64,000 bases of DNA from a virus. Position 1 is the first letter of the stretch. Each line of letters starts with the position of its first letter. The notes beneath the pieces were generated by a model, which was not told the DNA's origin, searched no databases, and saw only the letters and a list, made by a program, of their open reading frames with translations. Shown one piece after another: positions 30,691-39,054 of the stretch. The position numbers and the translations under genes are program-made. Location of the stretch: positions 1 through 64,000 of the IMG/VR virus record IMGVR_UViG_3300032287_000965, one strand, 5' to 3'.

Positions 30691-31020
30691 TTGGATAAAA
30701 CCAGAAAACAGAAGTTAGAGTTACCACGCAAGATCAGAGTAGGTAGGAAGCTGTACACCGTTGACATATTGGAGACGATGCTGAAAGACGGTGACATGGC
30801 GCGAGTGCATTACGACCGCAACCGTATTGAGCTTGGCAAGAAGAGCAGCGTCACTGGTAGGCGGTACTCAAGAAAAGAAATGAACGATTCGTTCTGGCAT
30901 GAGTTGGTACATGCCATCCTGTACGACATGGATGAGCACCGACTTAACCGCAACGAGAAGTTTGTTACCGAGTTTGCCCACCGGCTGTCAGAAGCCATTG
31001 ACTCTGCGAGGTTTGAATGA
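30691..31020 (+). CDS. HExxH metalloprotein (small phage peptidase-like)
   Basis: 109 residues, TTG start after AAGGAGAAGCAA. The motif H70-E71-x2-H74 lies in FWHELVHAILYDMDEH, as in SprT- or ImmA-like zinc proteins. A beta part before it contains RVHYDRNRIELGKK. The third ligand is probably downstream in the helix ENEKFVTEF-type region (E/H around 90-97; uncertain). A short metallopeptidase-like protein is common in phages with this replisome. The substrate is unknown. Confidence 0.75.
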   Translation: MDKTRKQKLELPRKIRVGRKLYTVDILETMLKDGDMARVHYDRNRIELGKKSSVTGRRYSRKEMNDSFWHELVHAILYDMDEHRLNRNEKFVTEFAHRLSEAIDSARFE

Positions 31021-31268
31021 TTACCGAAATTTACTACGATGAAGAAAATAAAAAAATAAGAATGGAAACGTACAGGGCGGTTGCAATTAAGCCGTATCCC
31101 AACAGCACCGAGGGTGCTTTCCCATTACACGCTAAAGACTGCCCACACAAGGGTGAAGTTTCCTGCTTTACACAAAGCTGGTCATCCGTCTGCGGTGGGT
31201 ACATGGGTCATGCAGGACTCGCGGTTATTCGTTGCCAAGAACCCTTGAGAGATACCGATGAAAAATAA
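31017..31268 (+). CDS. Unknown Cys-containing small protein
   Basis: 83 residues beginning MITEIYYDEENKKIRMETYR. The C-terminal half has HAKDCPHKGEVSCFTQSWSS, then VCGGYMGHAGLAVIRCQE, four Cys and two His in the order of a possible zinc site (C-P-H...C...C...H...C). It overlaps both neighbours. Function unknown. Confidence 0.65.
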   Translation: MITEIYYDEENKKIRMETYRAVAIKPYPNSTEGAFPLHAKDCPHKGEVSCFTQSWSSVCGGYMGHAGLAVIRCQEPLRDTDEK

Positions 31269-31926
31269 AGTCGTCTGGTCGCACAGTGCCTTGAAGGATT
31301 ACGAGGGCTGTGCCAAGCGTTACCAAGAAGTTCGTGTCTTGAAGAACTACCAGTTCAAAGAGACCGAGGCCACCAAGTACGGCACCGAACTTCACAAGGC
31401 AGCAGAGGACTACGTGCGGGATGGTACCCCCATCCCAGAGCAGTTCGCCTTCGTCAAAGACACGCTCGATGCATTGGTGGCCAAGCCGGGTAGGAAGCTA
31501 TGCGAATACCAGATGGCGCTGACCATTGACCTAAACCCATGCGGCTGGAAGGATGAGGCTGTGTGGGTCAGGGGTATCGCAGACTTACTGATTATTGATG
31601 ACGACAACCTAACAGCTTGGATTGTGGACTACAAGACAGGCAACAACAAATACCCAGACCGAGAGCAGTTAAAGCTCATGGCCATGATGGTGTTTGCGCA
31701 CTTCCCGCACATTCGCAAAGTGAATGCTGCGCTGTTGTTCGTAGTAAAGAATGACATGGTCAAGCTGAGTATGACCGTGGACGAAGCAGAACCCGCGTGG
31801 TGGGATTACAGAGAGCGCATCGCTCGTATCGAGCAGGCTCATGCAACAGGCGTATGGAACCCAAGACCTTCTCCACTATGCCCGTGGTGTCCTGTAACCA
31901 CCTGTGCCAACCATCCAAGGAGTTAA
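31258..31926 (+). CDS. Cas4/RecB-like PD-(D/E)xK nuclease with probable Fe-S cluster
   Basis: 222 residues. The nuclease core has H46 (GTELHKAAE), D109 (RGIADLLII), D124-x-K126 (VDYKTG) and a downstream Q (EQLKLMA). C18 (YEGCAKRYQ) together with C208, C211 and C216 (LCPWCPVTTC) gives the four Cys expected for a 4Fe-4S clasp as in Cas4 and AddB. It would resect DNA ends 5'-3' for recombination or concatemer processing. It lies between polymerase and helicase genes, not beside any CRISPR feature. Confidence 0.85.
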   Translation: MKNKVVWSHSALKDYEGCAKRYQEVRVLKNYQFKETEATKYGTELHKAAEDYVRDGTPIPEQFAFVKDTLDALVAKPGRKLCEYQMALTIDLNPCGWKDEAVWVRGIADLLIIDDDNLTAWIVDYKTGNNKYPDREQLKLMAMMVFAHFPHIRKVNAALLFVVKNDMVKLSMTVDEAEPAWWDYRERIARIEQAHATGVWNPRPSPLCPWCPVTTCANHPRS

Positions 31927-31928
31927 TT

Positions 31929-32183
31929 ATGTTTAGTTGTGGCTGCGAAGTAGAACATATGAGTATTGATTTCAACAGCAACACCGGTTCTTTGCACGTA
32001 TCAGAAGGACAAACACCCAACATACAACAAACAGCACAGGCTTTTGTTGCGATAGATGAAAACATAAAGCGAATTAATGTTTATGTGGATGGCGTGTTAG
32101 ACGTAGTACTTCTATACATACCCGCGCACAATTCATGGGTTGCCACTCCCCCAACTCAACCAGTTTTTGGAGAAATTAAATGA
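31929..32183 (+). CDS. Unknown small protein
   Basis: 84 residues from the ATG at 31929, two bases after the upstream stop. It has FSCGCEVEHMSIDFNSNTGS, then HVSEGQTPNIQQTAQAFVAI and VDGVLDVVLLYIP. Beta-rich with a C-x-C near the start. The A/T content is slightly higher than its neighbours. Function unknown. Confidence 0.6.
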   Translation: MFSCGCEVEHMSIDFNSNTGSLHVSEGQTPNIQQTAQAFVAIDENIKRINVYVDGVLDVVLLYIPAHNSWVATPPTQPVFGEIK

Positions 32184-32410
32184 CACGCAACTACAAGTCC
32201 GAGTACGAAAACTACCACGGCAAGCCAGAGCAAGTTAAAAACCGTGCCGAGCGAGTCAAAGCTAGGCGCATGATGGAGAAGACGGGCGCTGTTACTAAAG
32301 GTGATGGCAAAGATGTAGACCACAAGAAGCCGCTGCGTTCAGGCGGCACAACCACAAAGAGCAACCTCAGAGTTCGCAGCAAGTCAGCAAACAGAAGTGA
32401 TAATAAATAG
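32180..32410 (+). CDS. Short HNH-type nuclease-like protein
   Basis: 76 residues, very basic. The signature GKDVDHKKPLRSGGTTTKSN followed by LRVRSKSANRS is the core of small phage HNH proteins (DVDH for the first H, N in SNL, R in the last turn). The N-terminal KSEYENYHGKPEQVKNRAE is also conserved. It probably nicks DNA; some relatives assist terminase. It overlaps the upstream gene by ATGA. Confidence 0.7.
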   Translation: MTRNYKSEYENYHGKPEQVKNRAERVKARRMMEKTGAVTKGDGKDVDHKKPLRSGGTTTKSNLRVRSKSANRSDNK

Positions 32411-32419
32411 GGGAAGTAA

Positions 32420-33982
32420 ATGCAGATCGTCGATAACAAAGCGTTGCTCTTTCGCACTCGCAACCCCGATAAGTATCGGGTAATTCCTAAACATAAAATA
32501 CTCAACAAAAGCGCTGACGGTACATCAGAAATCGCTGTTTACTGGGGGCTAGATGAAGTACGTGTACTCAAGAATCTCGGTGTCAAAAATGTCCCGTCGC
32601 CAATTACTCGTCGGTATGCTTGGCCCGGAAAGTATAAACCTATGGCACACCAGATTGAAACGGCGGCGTTTCTCACTATGCATAAGAAGGCGTTTGTGTT
32701 CTCGGAGCCGGGAACTGGCAAGACTCTATCGGCTCTTTGGGCGGCGGACTACTTGATGCAACGTGGGGATGTACGGCGCTGTCTCATTCTGTGCCCGCTC
32801 TCCATCATGCAGTCAGCATGGCTAGGTGACTTGAACAACAGCATCATCCATCGCTCTGCCGTTATCGCGCACCACGCGCAAGCTAGTCGCCGTATCGAGA
32901 TGGTTCAGCAAGACTACGAGTTCGTGATCGCTAACTACGATGGCTTGAATCTTATTGCGGATGAGATCATCAACGATGGTCGCTTTGATCTAATCATTGT
33001 CGATGAAGCCAACGCATACAAGACCATGACCACCAAGCGTTGGAAGGCGTTGAAGTCTATTGTCGGACCCAACACCCACCTGTGGATGATGACGGGTACG
33101 CCAGCATCGCAGTCACCTGCGGATGCGTACGGCTTGGCGCGTCTGGTCAACCCTGATGGTGTGCCTAAGTTCTTCACAGGCTGGCGCGATAAGGTCATGA
33201 ACAAAGTCACGCAGTTTAAGTGGGTGCCCAAGGCCAGCGCAGCGCAGGATGTTCACGAAGCCTTGCAGCCCGCCATACGCTTTACCAAAGAGCAGTGCCT
33301 TGACTTGCCACCAGTACTCACCATGACGCGAGAGGTACCACTGACACCACAGCAAGCCAAGTACTACAACCTGCTGAAGGAACGCATGATGGTGCAAGCA
33401 GCAGGGGAGACCATCACTGCTGTGAATGCCGCTGCCGGGGTATCTAAGCTCTTGCAAATATCATGCGGTGCAGCATACACGGACGACAAAGAAGTCATTG
33501 AGTTCGATGCTGCCCCACGCCTCTCAGTGCTGGAGGAAATACTGGAAGAGACCTCGCGCAAGGTCATCATCTTCGCTTTGTTCCGCAGCACCATCAGCAC
33601 CATACACACGCACTTGCTCAAAAGAAACATCACTGCCGAGGTCATCCACGGTGACATCACACCGCCCAAACGCGCAGACATTATTCGACGTTTCCAGACA
33701 GAGAAAGACCCACGAGTGCTTGTCATGCAGCCTCAAGCAACTGCACACGGTATCACTCTGACTGCGGCTGACACGGTGGTGTTCTTCGGTCCGTTGATGT
33801 CTGTTGAACAATATATCCAGTGCATCGCACGGGCTGACCGCAAGGGGCAGAACTCAGACAAAGTCACTGTCATTCACATTCAAGGCAGTCCGATTGAGAA
33901 GCGTATGTTCAAGGCGCTGGAGGGCAAGGTCACAGATAACACTCTGTTAACGGAGATGTTCAACGCTGAAATAAAAACGTGA
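32420..33982 (+). CDS. SNF2-family DEAD-like helicase/translocase
   Basis: 520 residues, ATG after GGGGAAG. Walker A is SEPGTGKT (95-102), motif II is VDEAN (194-198), motif III MTGTPAS about 222-228. The second RecA domain has FALFRSTIST, IHGDITPPKRADIIRRFQ and the arginine motif QCIARADRKGQNSDKV. SNF2-like enzymes of this short phage type remodel protein-DNA complexes or branch-migrate DNA at forks. The DEAN form of motif II is a mild variant of DEAH. It lies among replication genes. Confidence 0.9.
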   Translation: MQIVDNKALLFRTRNPDKYRVIPKHKILNKSADGTSEIAVYWGLDEVRVLKNLGVKNVPSPITRRYAWPGKYKPMAHQIETAAFLTMHKKAFVFSEPGTGKTLSALWAADYLMQRGDVRRCLILCPLSIMQSAWLGDLNNSIIHRSAVIAHHAQASRRIEMVQQDYEFVIANYDGLNLIADEIINDGRFDLIIVDEANAYKTMTTKRWKALKSIVGPNTHLWMMTGTPASQSPADAYGLARLVNPDGVPKFFTGWRDKVMNKVTQFKWVPKASAAQDVHEALQPAIRFTKEQCLDLPPVLTMTREVPLTPQQAKYYNLLKERMMVQAAGETITAVNAAAGVSKLLQISCGAAYTDDKEVIEFDAAPRLSVLEEILEETSRKVIIFALFRSTISTIHTHLLKRNITAEVIHGDITPPKRADIIRRFQTEKDPRVLVMQPQATAHGITLTAADTVVFFGPLMSVEQYIQCIARADRKGQNSDKVTVIHIQGSPIEKRMFKALEGKVTDNTLLTEMFNAEIKT

Positions 33983-34017
33983 AAGGGGGTTGCAATCAAA
34001 ACCAAACCACAGTAATC

Positions 34018-34033
34018 TGTCAAACGCTAGACA
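34018..34033. promoter_or_regulatory. Second copy of the 16-bp operator-like dyad
   Basis: TGTCAAACGCTAGACA matches the reverse complement of the dyad at 17848-17863 at 14 of 16 positions, with identical TGTC/GACA outer arms. It lies in the 70-bp gap before the gene at 34053. It is probably bound by the same phage or host regulator. Confidence 0.55.
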
Positions 34034-34052
34034 AAAACAATAGGAGAAGCAA

Positions 34053-34457
34053 ATGAGTGACGAGATCATTCCGCTGGATAAACTCGCAAAAATTTATCGC
34101 AAGATAAAGACGGAGATCGACACGCTGACGCAAGAGTACGACACCAAGTTGGAACAACTCAAAGCACAGCAAGACGAACTTCGTTTCGCAATGAAAGACC
34201 AGATGAAAGCGCTTGGCGTCAAGTCGGTCAACACCACCTTCGGTACCGTGTCATTGGTAAACAAAACCCGTTACAACACACAGGACTGGGACTCGTTCAA
34301 GAAGTTCATCATCGAGCACGATGTCGTTGACCTGTTGGAGAAACGGATTGCGCAAGCCAACATGGCGCGGTTCCTTGAAGAAAATCCGGCGCTTGTACCA
34401 CCCGGATTAAACGCGTACACGGACTTCGAAGTTCGTGTGACTAAACCTACTAAGTGA
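34053..34457 (+). CDS. Conserved coiled-coil replication-region protein
   Basis: 134 residues, ATG after AGGAGAAGCAA. The N-terminal half is a coiled coil (KIYRKIKTEIDTLTQEYDTK, then LEQLKAQQDELRFAMKDQMK). The rest has KSVNTTFGTVSLVNKTRYNT and VRVTKPTK, a conserved C-terminus I know from many phages. The layout of coiled coil plus small beta domain recalls Gam or Gp157-type proteins, but it is not proven. It overlaps the next gene by GTGA or, with the ATG at 34466, stops 8 bp before it. Confidence 0.7.
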   Translation: MSDEIIPLDKLAKIYRKIKTEIDTLTQEYDTKLEQLKAQQDELRFAMKDQMKALGVKSVNTTFGTVSLVNKTRYNTQDWDSFKKFIIEHDVVDLLEKRIAQANMARFLEENPALVPPGLNAYTDFEVRVTKPTK

Positions 34458-34465
34458 GAATCTAT

Positions 34466-35419
34466 ATGTCCGATCTAACTGTATTCAATCCCGCACAAGT
34501 ACCCGACTTCGCACGTAACAACGAACTGTCTGAAACCGCACTGGCTCTTACCGGTGGTGGCACTGGTGGTAGCGTCAAGCGCATCTCGATCAAGGGCGGC
34601 GTGTTCCGTCTGGTGTCGGGTGGTAAAGAGATTGCTGCCATCGAAGACCGTCACCTCGATGTGATTATCGTCAAAGCCGCACCCAAGGTCAGCCGTATTT
34701 TTTACGCTGGTGCATACGATAAGGATGCTGCCGCTGCTGCGCCTGACTGCTGGTCTAACGATGGTGAGAAGCCTGATGCTGGTGCGAGAAACAAACAAGC
34801 GCAGACCTGCCTGTCGTGCCCACAGAACCAAGCCGGTTCGGGTCAGGGTAATAGCCGCGCTTGCCGTTATCAGCAGCGTCTGGCTGTGGTGTTGGAGAAC
34901 AACCCCGGCGGTGATGTCATGCAGTTGACGTTGCCAGCGACATCGGTGTTCGGTAAGGAAGACGGCGACAAGCGTCCGCTTCAGGCATTTGCGCGTCATC
35001 TGGCCTTGTCCAACCCGCCGATCAACCCAGAGCAGATCGTTACCCGCATGAAGTTCGATACCAAAGCGGAGTCACCCAAGCTGTTCTTTGCTCCGATCCG
35101 TTGGTTGACCAATGACGAGTACGCCGTGGTCAAGACGCAAGCTGACAGCACTGACGCACAACGTGCAGTCGTGATGACTGTGGCGCAGACAGATGGCGTG
35201 AAATCAAACGCTGCCCCTGCTCTGCCGGGTAAAGCACCTGTTGTTGAGGCTGAAGAGGAAGCACCAGCACCCAAGGCCAAGACCGCTAAGAAGAAAGCCG
35301 AAGTCGTTGAAGAAGACGAGTCCGAGCCAGAAGTTCGTAAGGATGCTGCGAAGCCATCCGCTGTGCCTGAGAAGAAGGGCAAGCTGGCCGACATCGTGGC
35401 TGACTGGGACGACGAGTAA
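34466..35419 (+). CDS. Probable single-stranded DNA-binding protein with zinc site
   Basis: 317 residues from the ATG at 34466 (a GTG at 34454 is an alternative start). A beta region (SVKRISIKGGVFRLVSGGKE) is followed by four Cys, C95, C115, C118 and C133 (CWSNDG, TCLSCPQ, RACRYQQ), in an arrangement like the zinc site of gp32-type proteins. The C-terminal 80 residues are Ala/Lys/Glu-rich, ending DIVADWDDE, an acidic tail typical of phage SSBs. It coats ssDNA during replication (inference). It lies between two replication clusters. Confidence 0.65.
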   Translation: MSDLTVFNPAQVPDFARNNELSETALALTGGGTGGSVKRISIKGGVFRLVSGGKEIAAIEDRHLDVIIVKAAPKVSRIFYAGAYDKDAAAAAPDCWSNDGEKPDAGARNKQAQTCLSCPQNQAGSGQGNSRACRYQQRLAVVLENNPGGDVMQLTLPATSVFGKEDGDKRPLQAFARHLALSNPPINPEQIVTRMKFDTKAESPKLFFAPIRWLTNDEYAVVKTQADSTDAQRAVVMTVAQTDGVKSNAAPALPGKAPVVEAEEEAPAPKAKTAKKKAEVVEEDESEPEVRKDAAKPSAVPEKKGKLADIVADWDDE

Positions 35420-35509
35420 GTTCATGGGGGAAAGCGGATGCTGTGTGCGCCACGCCGGTAAATAACTGGATGTAATGCGGCACAGACGCAGCGAGTACCC
35501 CACCCAATA

Positions 35510-35555
35510 GCCCAGCCGGAGGTGGCGCTAATAACACCGGCAGCGGGGGCTGGGC
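35510..35555 (+). other. Structured non-coding element
   Basis: In the 196-bp gap between 35420 and 35615. An 8-bp stem GCCCAGCC (35510-35517) / GGCTGGGC (35548-35555) encloses a 4-bp GGTG/CACC stem with a 10-nt loop. There is no T run, so it is not a plain terminator. It may be an RNA element or a DNA-binding site. The rest of the gap shows no gene or strong promoter. Confidence 0.5.
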
Positions 35556-35615
35556 ATCCTTTCGGAAAGTTTCACAGGCTCAGTGACCCCGCACTTCTAA
35601 CCACACATAAACCAC

Positions 35616-35897
35616 ATGGCCTACTCTCAAAAAATAATAGATGCCGTTGCAGCAGCGCCTAAGACACCGGGCAACCAGCTTGGGCGTTGGGCTATCTATT
35701 TGGAATTTCCTGTAACCAAGATTGCATACGTGCTTGGTGTGACACGACAGACTGTTTATAACTGGATGATGGGTAAGACCGAAGTGTTTGTCGGCTACCA
35801 AGATCGTGTCGAACTGATGCTAAAGATTATGCAGTCATCTAAAACCGCGGACGAAGCATGGAGAAGAATATGCAAAGAATACAACCTAAAGCCCTGA
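35616..35897 (+). CDS. HTH regulator
   Basis: 93 residues. The segment VTKIAYVLGVTRQTVYNWMM is a clear helix-turn-helix (recognition helix RQTVYNWM). The upstream RWAIYLEFP and downstream VELMLKIMQSSKTADEA complete a small DNA-binding domain. No strong ribosome site precedes the ATG at 35616, so expression is probably low or controlled by the structured element upstream. It is the only classic HTH in the window and so a candidate binder of the 16-bp dyads. Confidence 0.75.
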   Translation: MAYSQKIIDAVAAAPKTPGNQLGRWAIYLEFPVTKIAYVLGVTRQTVYNWMMGKTEVFVGYQDRVELMLKIMQSSKTADEAWRRICKEYNLKP

Positions 35898-36070
35898 CAG
35901 ATAAAGAACTCCTGAGCGCATCGCTCTTGATGTTTGAACCCGATGTCGGTATGCCCATCGACTTTCAGAAAGAACTTATTCGTCGCTTGGCTACGTTTGT
36001 TGAAGCGGCACAGATACGCGCAACAGACTACAAAACGTCAGACCCCAACCAGCTTCCGTTGTTCGACTAA
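35870..36070 (+). CDS. Unknown small protein
   Basis: 66 residues from the ATG at 35870, chosen because GGAGAAG lies 4-10 bases upstream; an ATG at 35858 is possible. It contains LTDKELLSASLLMFEPDVGM, then PIDFQKELIRRLATFVEAAQ and ends DPNQLPLFD. The LxLFD ending resembles a sliding-clamp-binding peptide (QLxLF). It overlaps the HTH gene by 28 bp. Function unknown. Confidence 0.65.
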   Translation: MQRIQPKALTDKELLSASLLMFEPDVGMPIDFQKELIRRLATFVEAAQIRATDYKTSDPNQLPLFD

Positions 36071-36087
36071 AACAATAAAGGATAACT

Positions 36088-39054
36088 ATGAACCCGCTTG
36101 ATTTTATGGCGGCGGTTCTCCCACCACCGGGTAACGGGTACTACTGCGTGGCGGAACTGACATCGAAGTACAAAGAGCACGTGTACAAGGAGACACTGGA
36201 GGAACTTGAGCAGACGATTGAAAGTTGCAAGCTGAATGGTTACGACACGTACTTCGCACTGGGGACATTTAAAAACCCTGATGACCGCACCGCACCCAAT
36301 GTGGAGATGGTCAAGTGCATCGCTATTGATGTGGACTGTAACCACCCGCTGGACTTGCCGGATGCAAGCGGCGTAATCAAACAGAAGGGCTACCCGTCTC
36401 CCAAGGCTGGGTTCGAAGCCATCATGGCGTTCATCGATGAGGTCGGCCTGTCAGGTCTTGGCCAGCCTTGGTTCGTCCATTCGGGCGGTGGGGTACACGC
36501 ATACTGGCCGTTGAAAGAAGCGTTGCCCAAGTCGGTGTGGAAGCCGGTGGCCGAGCAGTTCAAGCGCCTGTGCTTCTCCAAGAAGCTGGCTATTGACGCG
36601 ACTGTGACGGGCGACGCCTCACGTATCCTGCGGGTGCCGGGGACGATCAATAACGGGGTCAAAAGCGGCAAGAAGGTGCGTGGGGTAACTAACGTGCGCT
36701 TCATGAACGAGGGGGACTTGTTCGACATCGAGGACATCAAGGCGCTGGTCACCAAGCATCTGGCCGGTACCCCCTACGAGTCCAAGCCCACACCCCCGGC
36801 CAACGTGGTCGAGCTTCCCGGTCAACGCCCAACTCTGCCCGCCAATACGGAAACCACAGGCACCAGCGTCAAGCTGTTCGAGAACTCAGTGACTAAGTTT
36901 CGCAAGATATTTGATCGTACCAAGCAGGGCACAGGCTGCGGTCAGCTTGCATACTACATGGAGAATGCCGAGCAGGATGGCATGGAGCCGCTGTGGCGTG
37001 GGTTGCTGTCGATAGCGCAGAAGTGCGAGGAAGCGCCCAAGGCGGTCATCTGGCTGTCTCAGCTTCACCCATATGACGAAGACCGGATGAACACCAAGCT
37101 GCGGGAGATCAAAGGTCCGTACCCCTGCACTAAGTTTGACTCCGAGAACCCCGGCATATGCACATCCTGTACACATTGGGGCAAGATCACCAACCCGCTG
37201 GCATTGGGGCGCGAGTATGCGGTTGAGGTAGCGCCCAAAGAGATCGACGTGCAGGTGGAGAACGAGGCGTATGCCCGCAAGGTGCTGCGTCCTGAACCAC
37301 CCAAGGGCTACGCCTATGGCAAGCAGGGCGGGGTGTTCATCGAGAAGGACGATGAGGACGCTAACGGCAACAAGATCAAGCGCCAGATCATGCTGATCCC
37401 CTACGACTTGTTCCCTGTGGACATCCTGAACTCCGGGGGCGAACACACGGTACACATGATGGCGATCAGGAACGGCAACCCCAACACCATCACCATTCCC
37501 CAGAAGAGTATCGTCAGTAAGGATGAGACCATGAAGCACCTTGCCAACCAGAACATTCTGGCGTCCTTCGGCTCAGGTAACGACAAGAACCTGTACGACT
37601 ACGTCCGTGCCTGTGTGGAGAAGGTAAGCGTTGAGAAGCGCACAGTCAGTGTGCCCACCAGCTACGGCTGGCAGGAGGACGATACGTTCGTCTTTGCCGG
37701 GAAGATATACACGCCCACTGGTCAGATCGAAGTGCCCATGGAAGGGCTGGAGAACATCGTTGCCAACACCAAACCCACCGGCTCAATCGAGCAGTGGCGG
37801 GCGGTCATCAACCTGTTCATCCAGAAGAAGATGTGGCAGCACGTGTGCATCATGCTGGCAGGAGCAGGTGGCCCGCTTATGCGCTTCACAGGCATTTACG
37901 GTATGACGTTCCACTGCGGCTCAACCAACTCCGGTACAGGTAAATCGTTGGCGCTGGAGGCTGCGGCTTCTGTCTGGGGTCACCCGGTGCACTACCGTAC
38001 CAGTAAAGGTACGTCTCCTGTGGCCATGCAACAGCGCTTGGGTCTCTTGCATAGCATCCCCCTGATAACGGATGAGATCACCGCGAAGAACCGGAAAGAC
38101 TTTGGGTGGTTCTCCGAGTTCGTACTGGACATGACCAACGGGCGGGGCAAGGAGCGTATGGAGTCTGGCTCCAACAAGGAGCGTATGAACTTGTCCACGT
38201 GGATGGACACGGCCATCATGTCTTCCAACACGTACGTGGTGGACTACTTCACAGGCGCTCAATCCCACTCTGCGGAAGGCGAACTGCGGCGTGTGCTTGA
38301 GTTTGCAATGAATGATGTACTTACATGGGAACCACATGAGATTGAGATCATTAAGTCGTTGGCGGATAATTACGCGGTCGCAGGGCACATGCTCGTCGAG
38401 TATATGGTCCAGAATCTGGACAAGATTAAAGAGTTGGTTCCGCAAGTAGTCAGGCGTATGTATGGTGAGTACCGTGCTACCAATGATGAGCGTTTCTGGA
38501 TGGCGGCTATTGGCGCTGCGGTGGCCGCAGGGATTCTGTTTTCCGATGAGCACTGCGGTGCAATCAACATCCCGATGCAGCCTGTGTTGGATACGTTCGG
38601 CAACGCCGTGCGGTACATGCGTAATGCCATCAACACCGGCACACGCTCTGCTGAGGATGTGCTGAACTCATTTACTCAGGAGTACTACGGCAATTTCATT
38701 ATTGTGAAGTTCAACTCAACTGACGGTGTGCTGGCAGAGCTTGGCAACGGTGGGGCGATTGATGCGTCCACAACCCGAACCAAGATCATGGGGCGCATCG
38801 AGCATGGCGCGACTGTCGGGTTCACGGACTACTACATCGAGGAGCGATTATTAAAAGCGTTCTGCTCCACCATGAGCTTCGGCTACGCCGACTTCAAGAA
38901 GTATTTGGAAGAGCAGTTCATGGTGTCGTACATGCCCAAGAAAGACATGACCGCCAAAACCAAAGGACCACCGATGCGTGTGTCCGTCATGAAGATAACC
39001 AGACGTTCCGATGAAGAAGACTTTACAGGTAACGTACCCTTGGTCGCAGCTTAA
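36088..39054 (+). CDS. PrimPol-helicase (AEP primase plus DUF927-like helicase)
   Basis: 988 residues. The N-terminal archaeo-eukaryotic-type primase has the catalytic D81-x-D83 (CIAIDVDCN), SGGGVHAYW at 132-140 and D170/D176 before RILRVPGTINNG. A central part has a Cys pair (GICTSCTHWG). The C-terminal motor has Walker A STNSGTGKS (612-620), Walker B-like LITDEI and a downstream sensor region MDTAIMSSNT. It primes and unwinds DNA at the fork. The separate SNF2 protein suggests this one is the replicative helicase. Confidence 0.85.
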   Translation: MNPLDFMAAVLPPPGNGYYCVAELTSKYKEHVYKETLEELEQTIESCKLNGYDTYFALGTFKNPDDRTAPNVEMVKCIAIDVDCNHPLDLPDASGVIKQKGYPSPKAGFEAIMAFIDEVGLSGLGQPWFVHSGGGVHAYWPLKEALPKSVWKPVAEQFKRLCFSKKLAIDATVTGDASRILRVPGTINNGVKSGKKVRGVTNVRFMNEGDLFDIEDIKALVTKHLAGTPYESKPTPPANVVELPGQRPTLPANTETTGTSVKLFENSVTKFRKIFDRTKQGTGCGQLAYYMENAEQDGMEPLWRGLLSIAQKCEEAPKAVIWLSQLHPYDEDRMNTKLREIKGPYPCTKFDSENPGICTSCTHWGKITNPLALGREYAVEVAPKEIDVQVENEAYARKVLRPEPPKGYAYGKQGGVFIEKDDEDANGNKIKRQIMLIPYDLFPVDILNSGGEHTVHMMAIRNGNPNTITIPQKSIVSKDETMKHLANQNILASFGSGNDKNLYDYVRACVEKVSVEKRTVSVPTSYGWQEDDTFVFAGKIYTPTGQIEVPMEGLENIVANTKPTGSIEQWRAVINLFIQKKMWQHVCIMLAGAGGPLMRFTGIYGMTFHCGSTNSGTGKSLALEAAASVWGHPVHYRTSKGTSPVAMQQRLGLLHSIPLITDEITAKNRKDFGWFSEFVLDMTNGRGKERMESGSNKERMNLSTWMDTAIMSSNTYVVDYFTGAQSHSAEGELRRVLEFAMNDVLTWEPHEIEIIKSLADNYAVAGHMLVEYMVQNLDKIKELVPQVVRRMYGEYRATNDERFWMAAIGAAVAAGILFSDEHCGAINIPMQPVLDTFGNAVRYMRNAINTGTRSAEDVLNSFTQEYYGNFIIVKFNSTDGVLAELGNGGAIDASTTRTKIMGRIEHGATVGFTDYYIEERLLKAFCSTMSFGYADFKKYLEEQFMVSYMPKKDMTAKTKGPPMRVSVMKITRRSDEEDFTGNVPLVAA

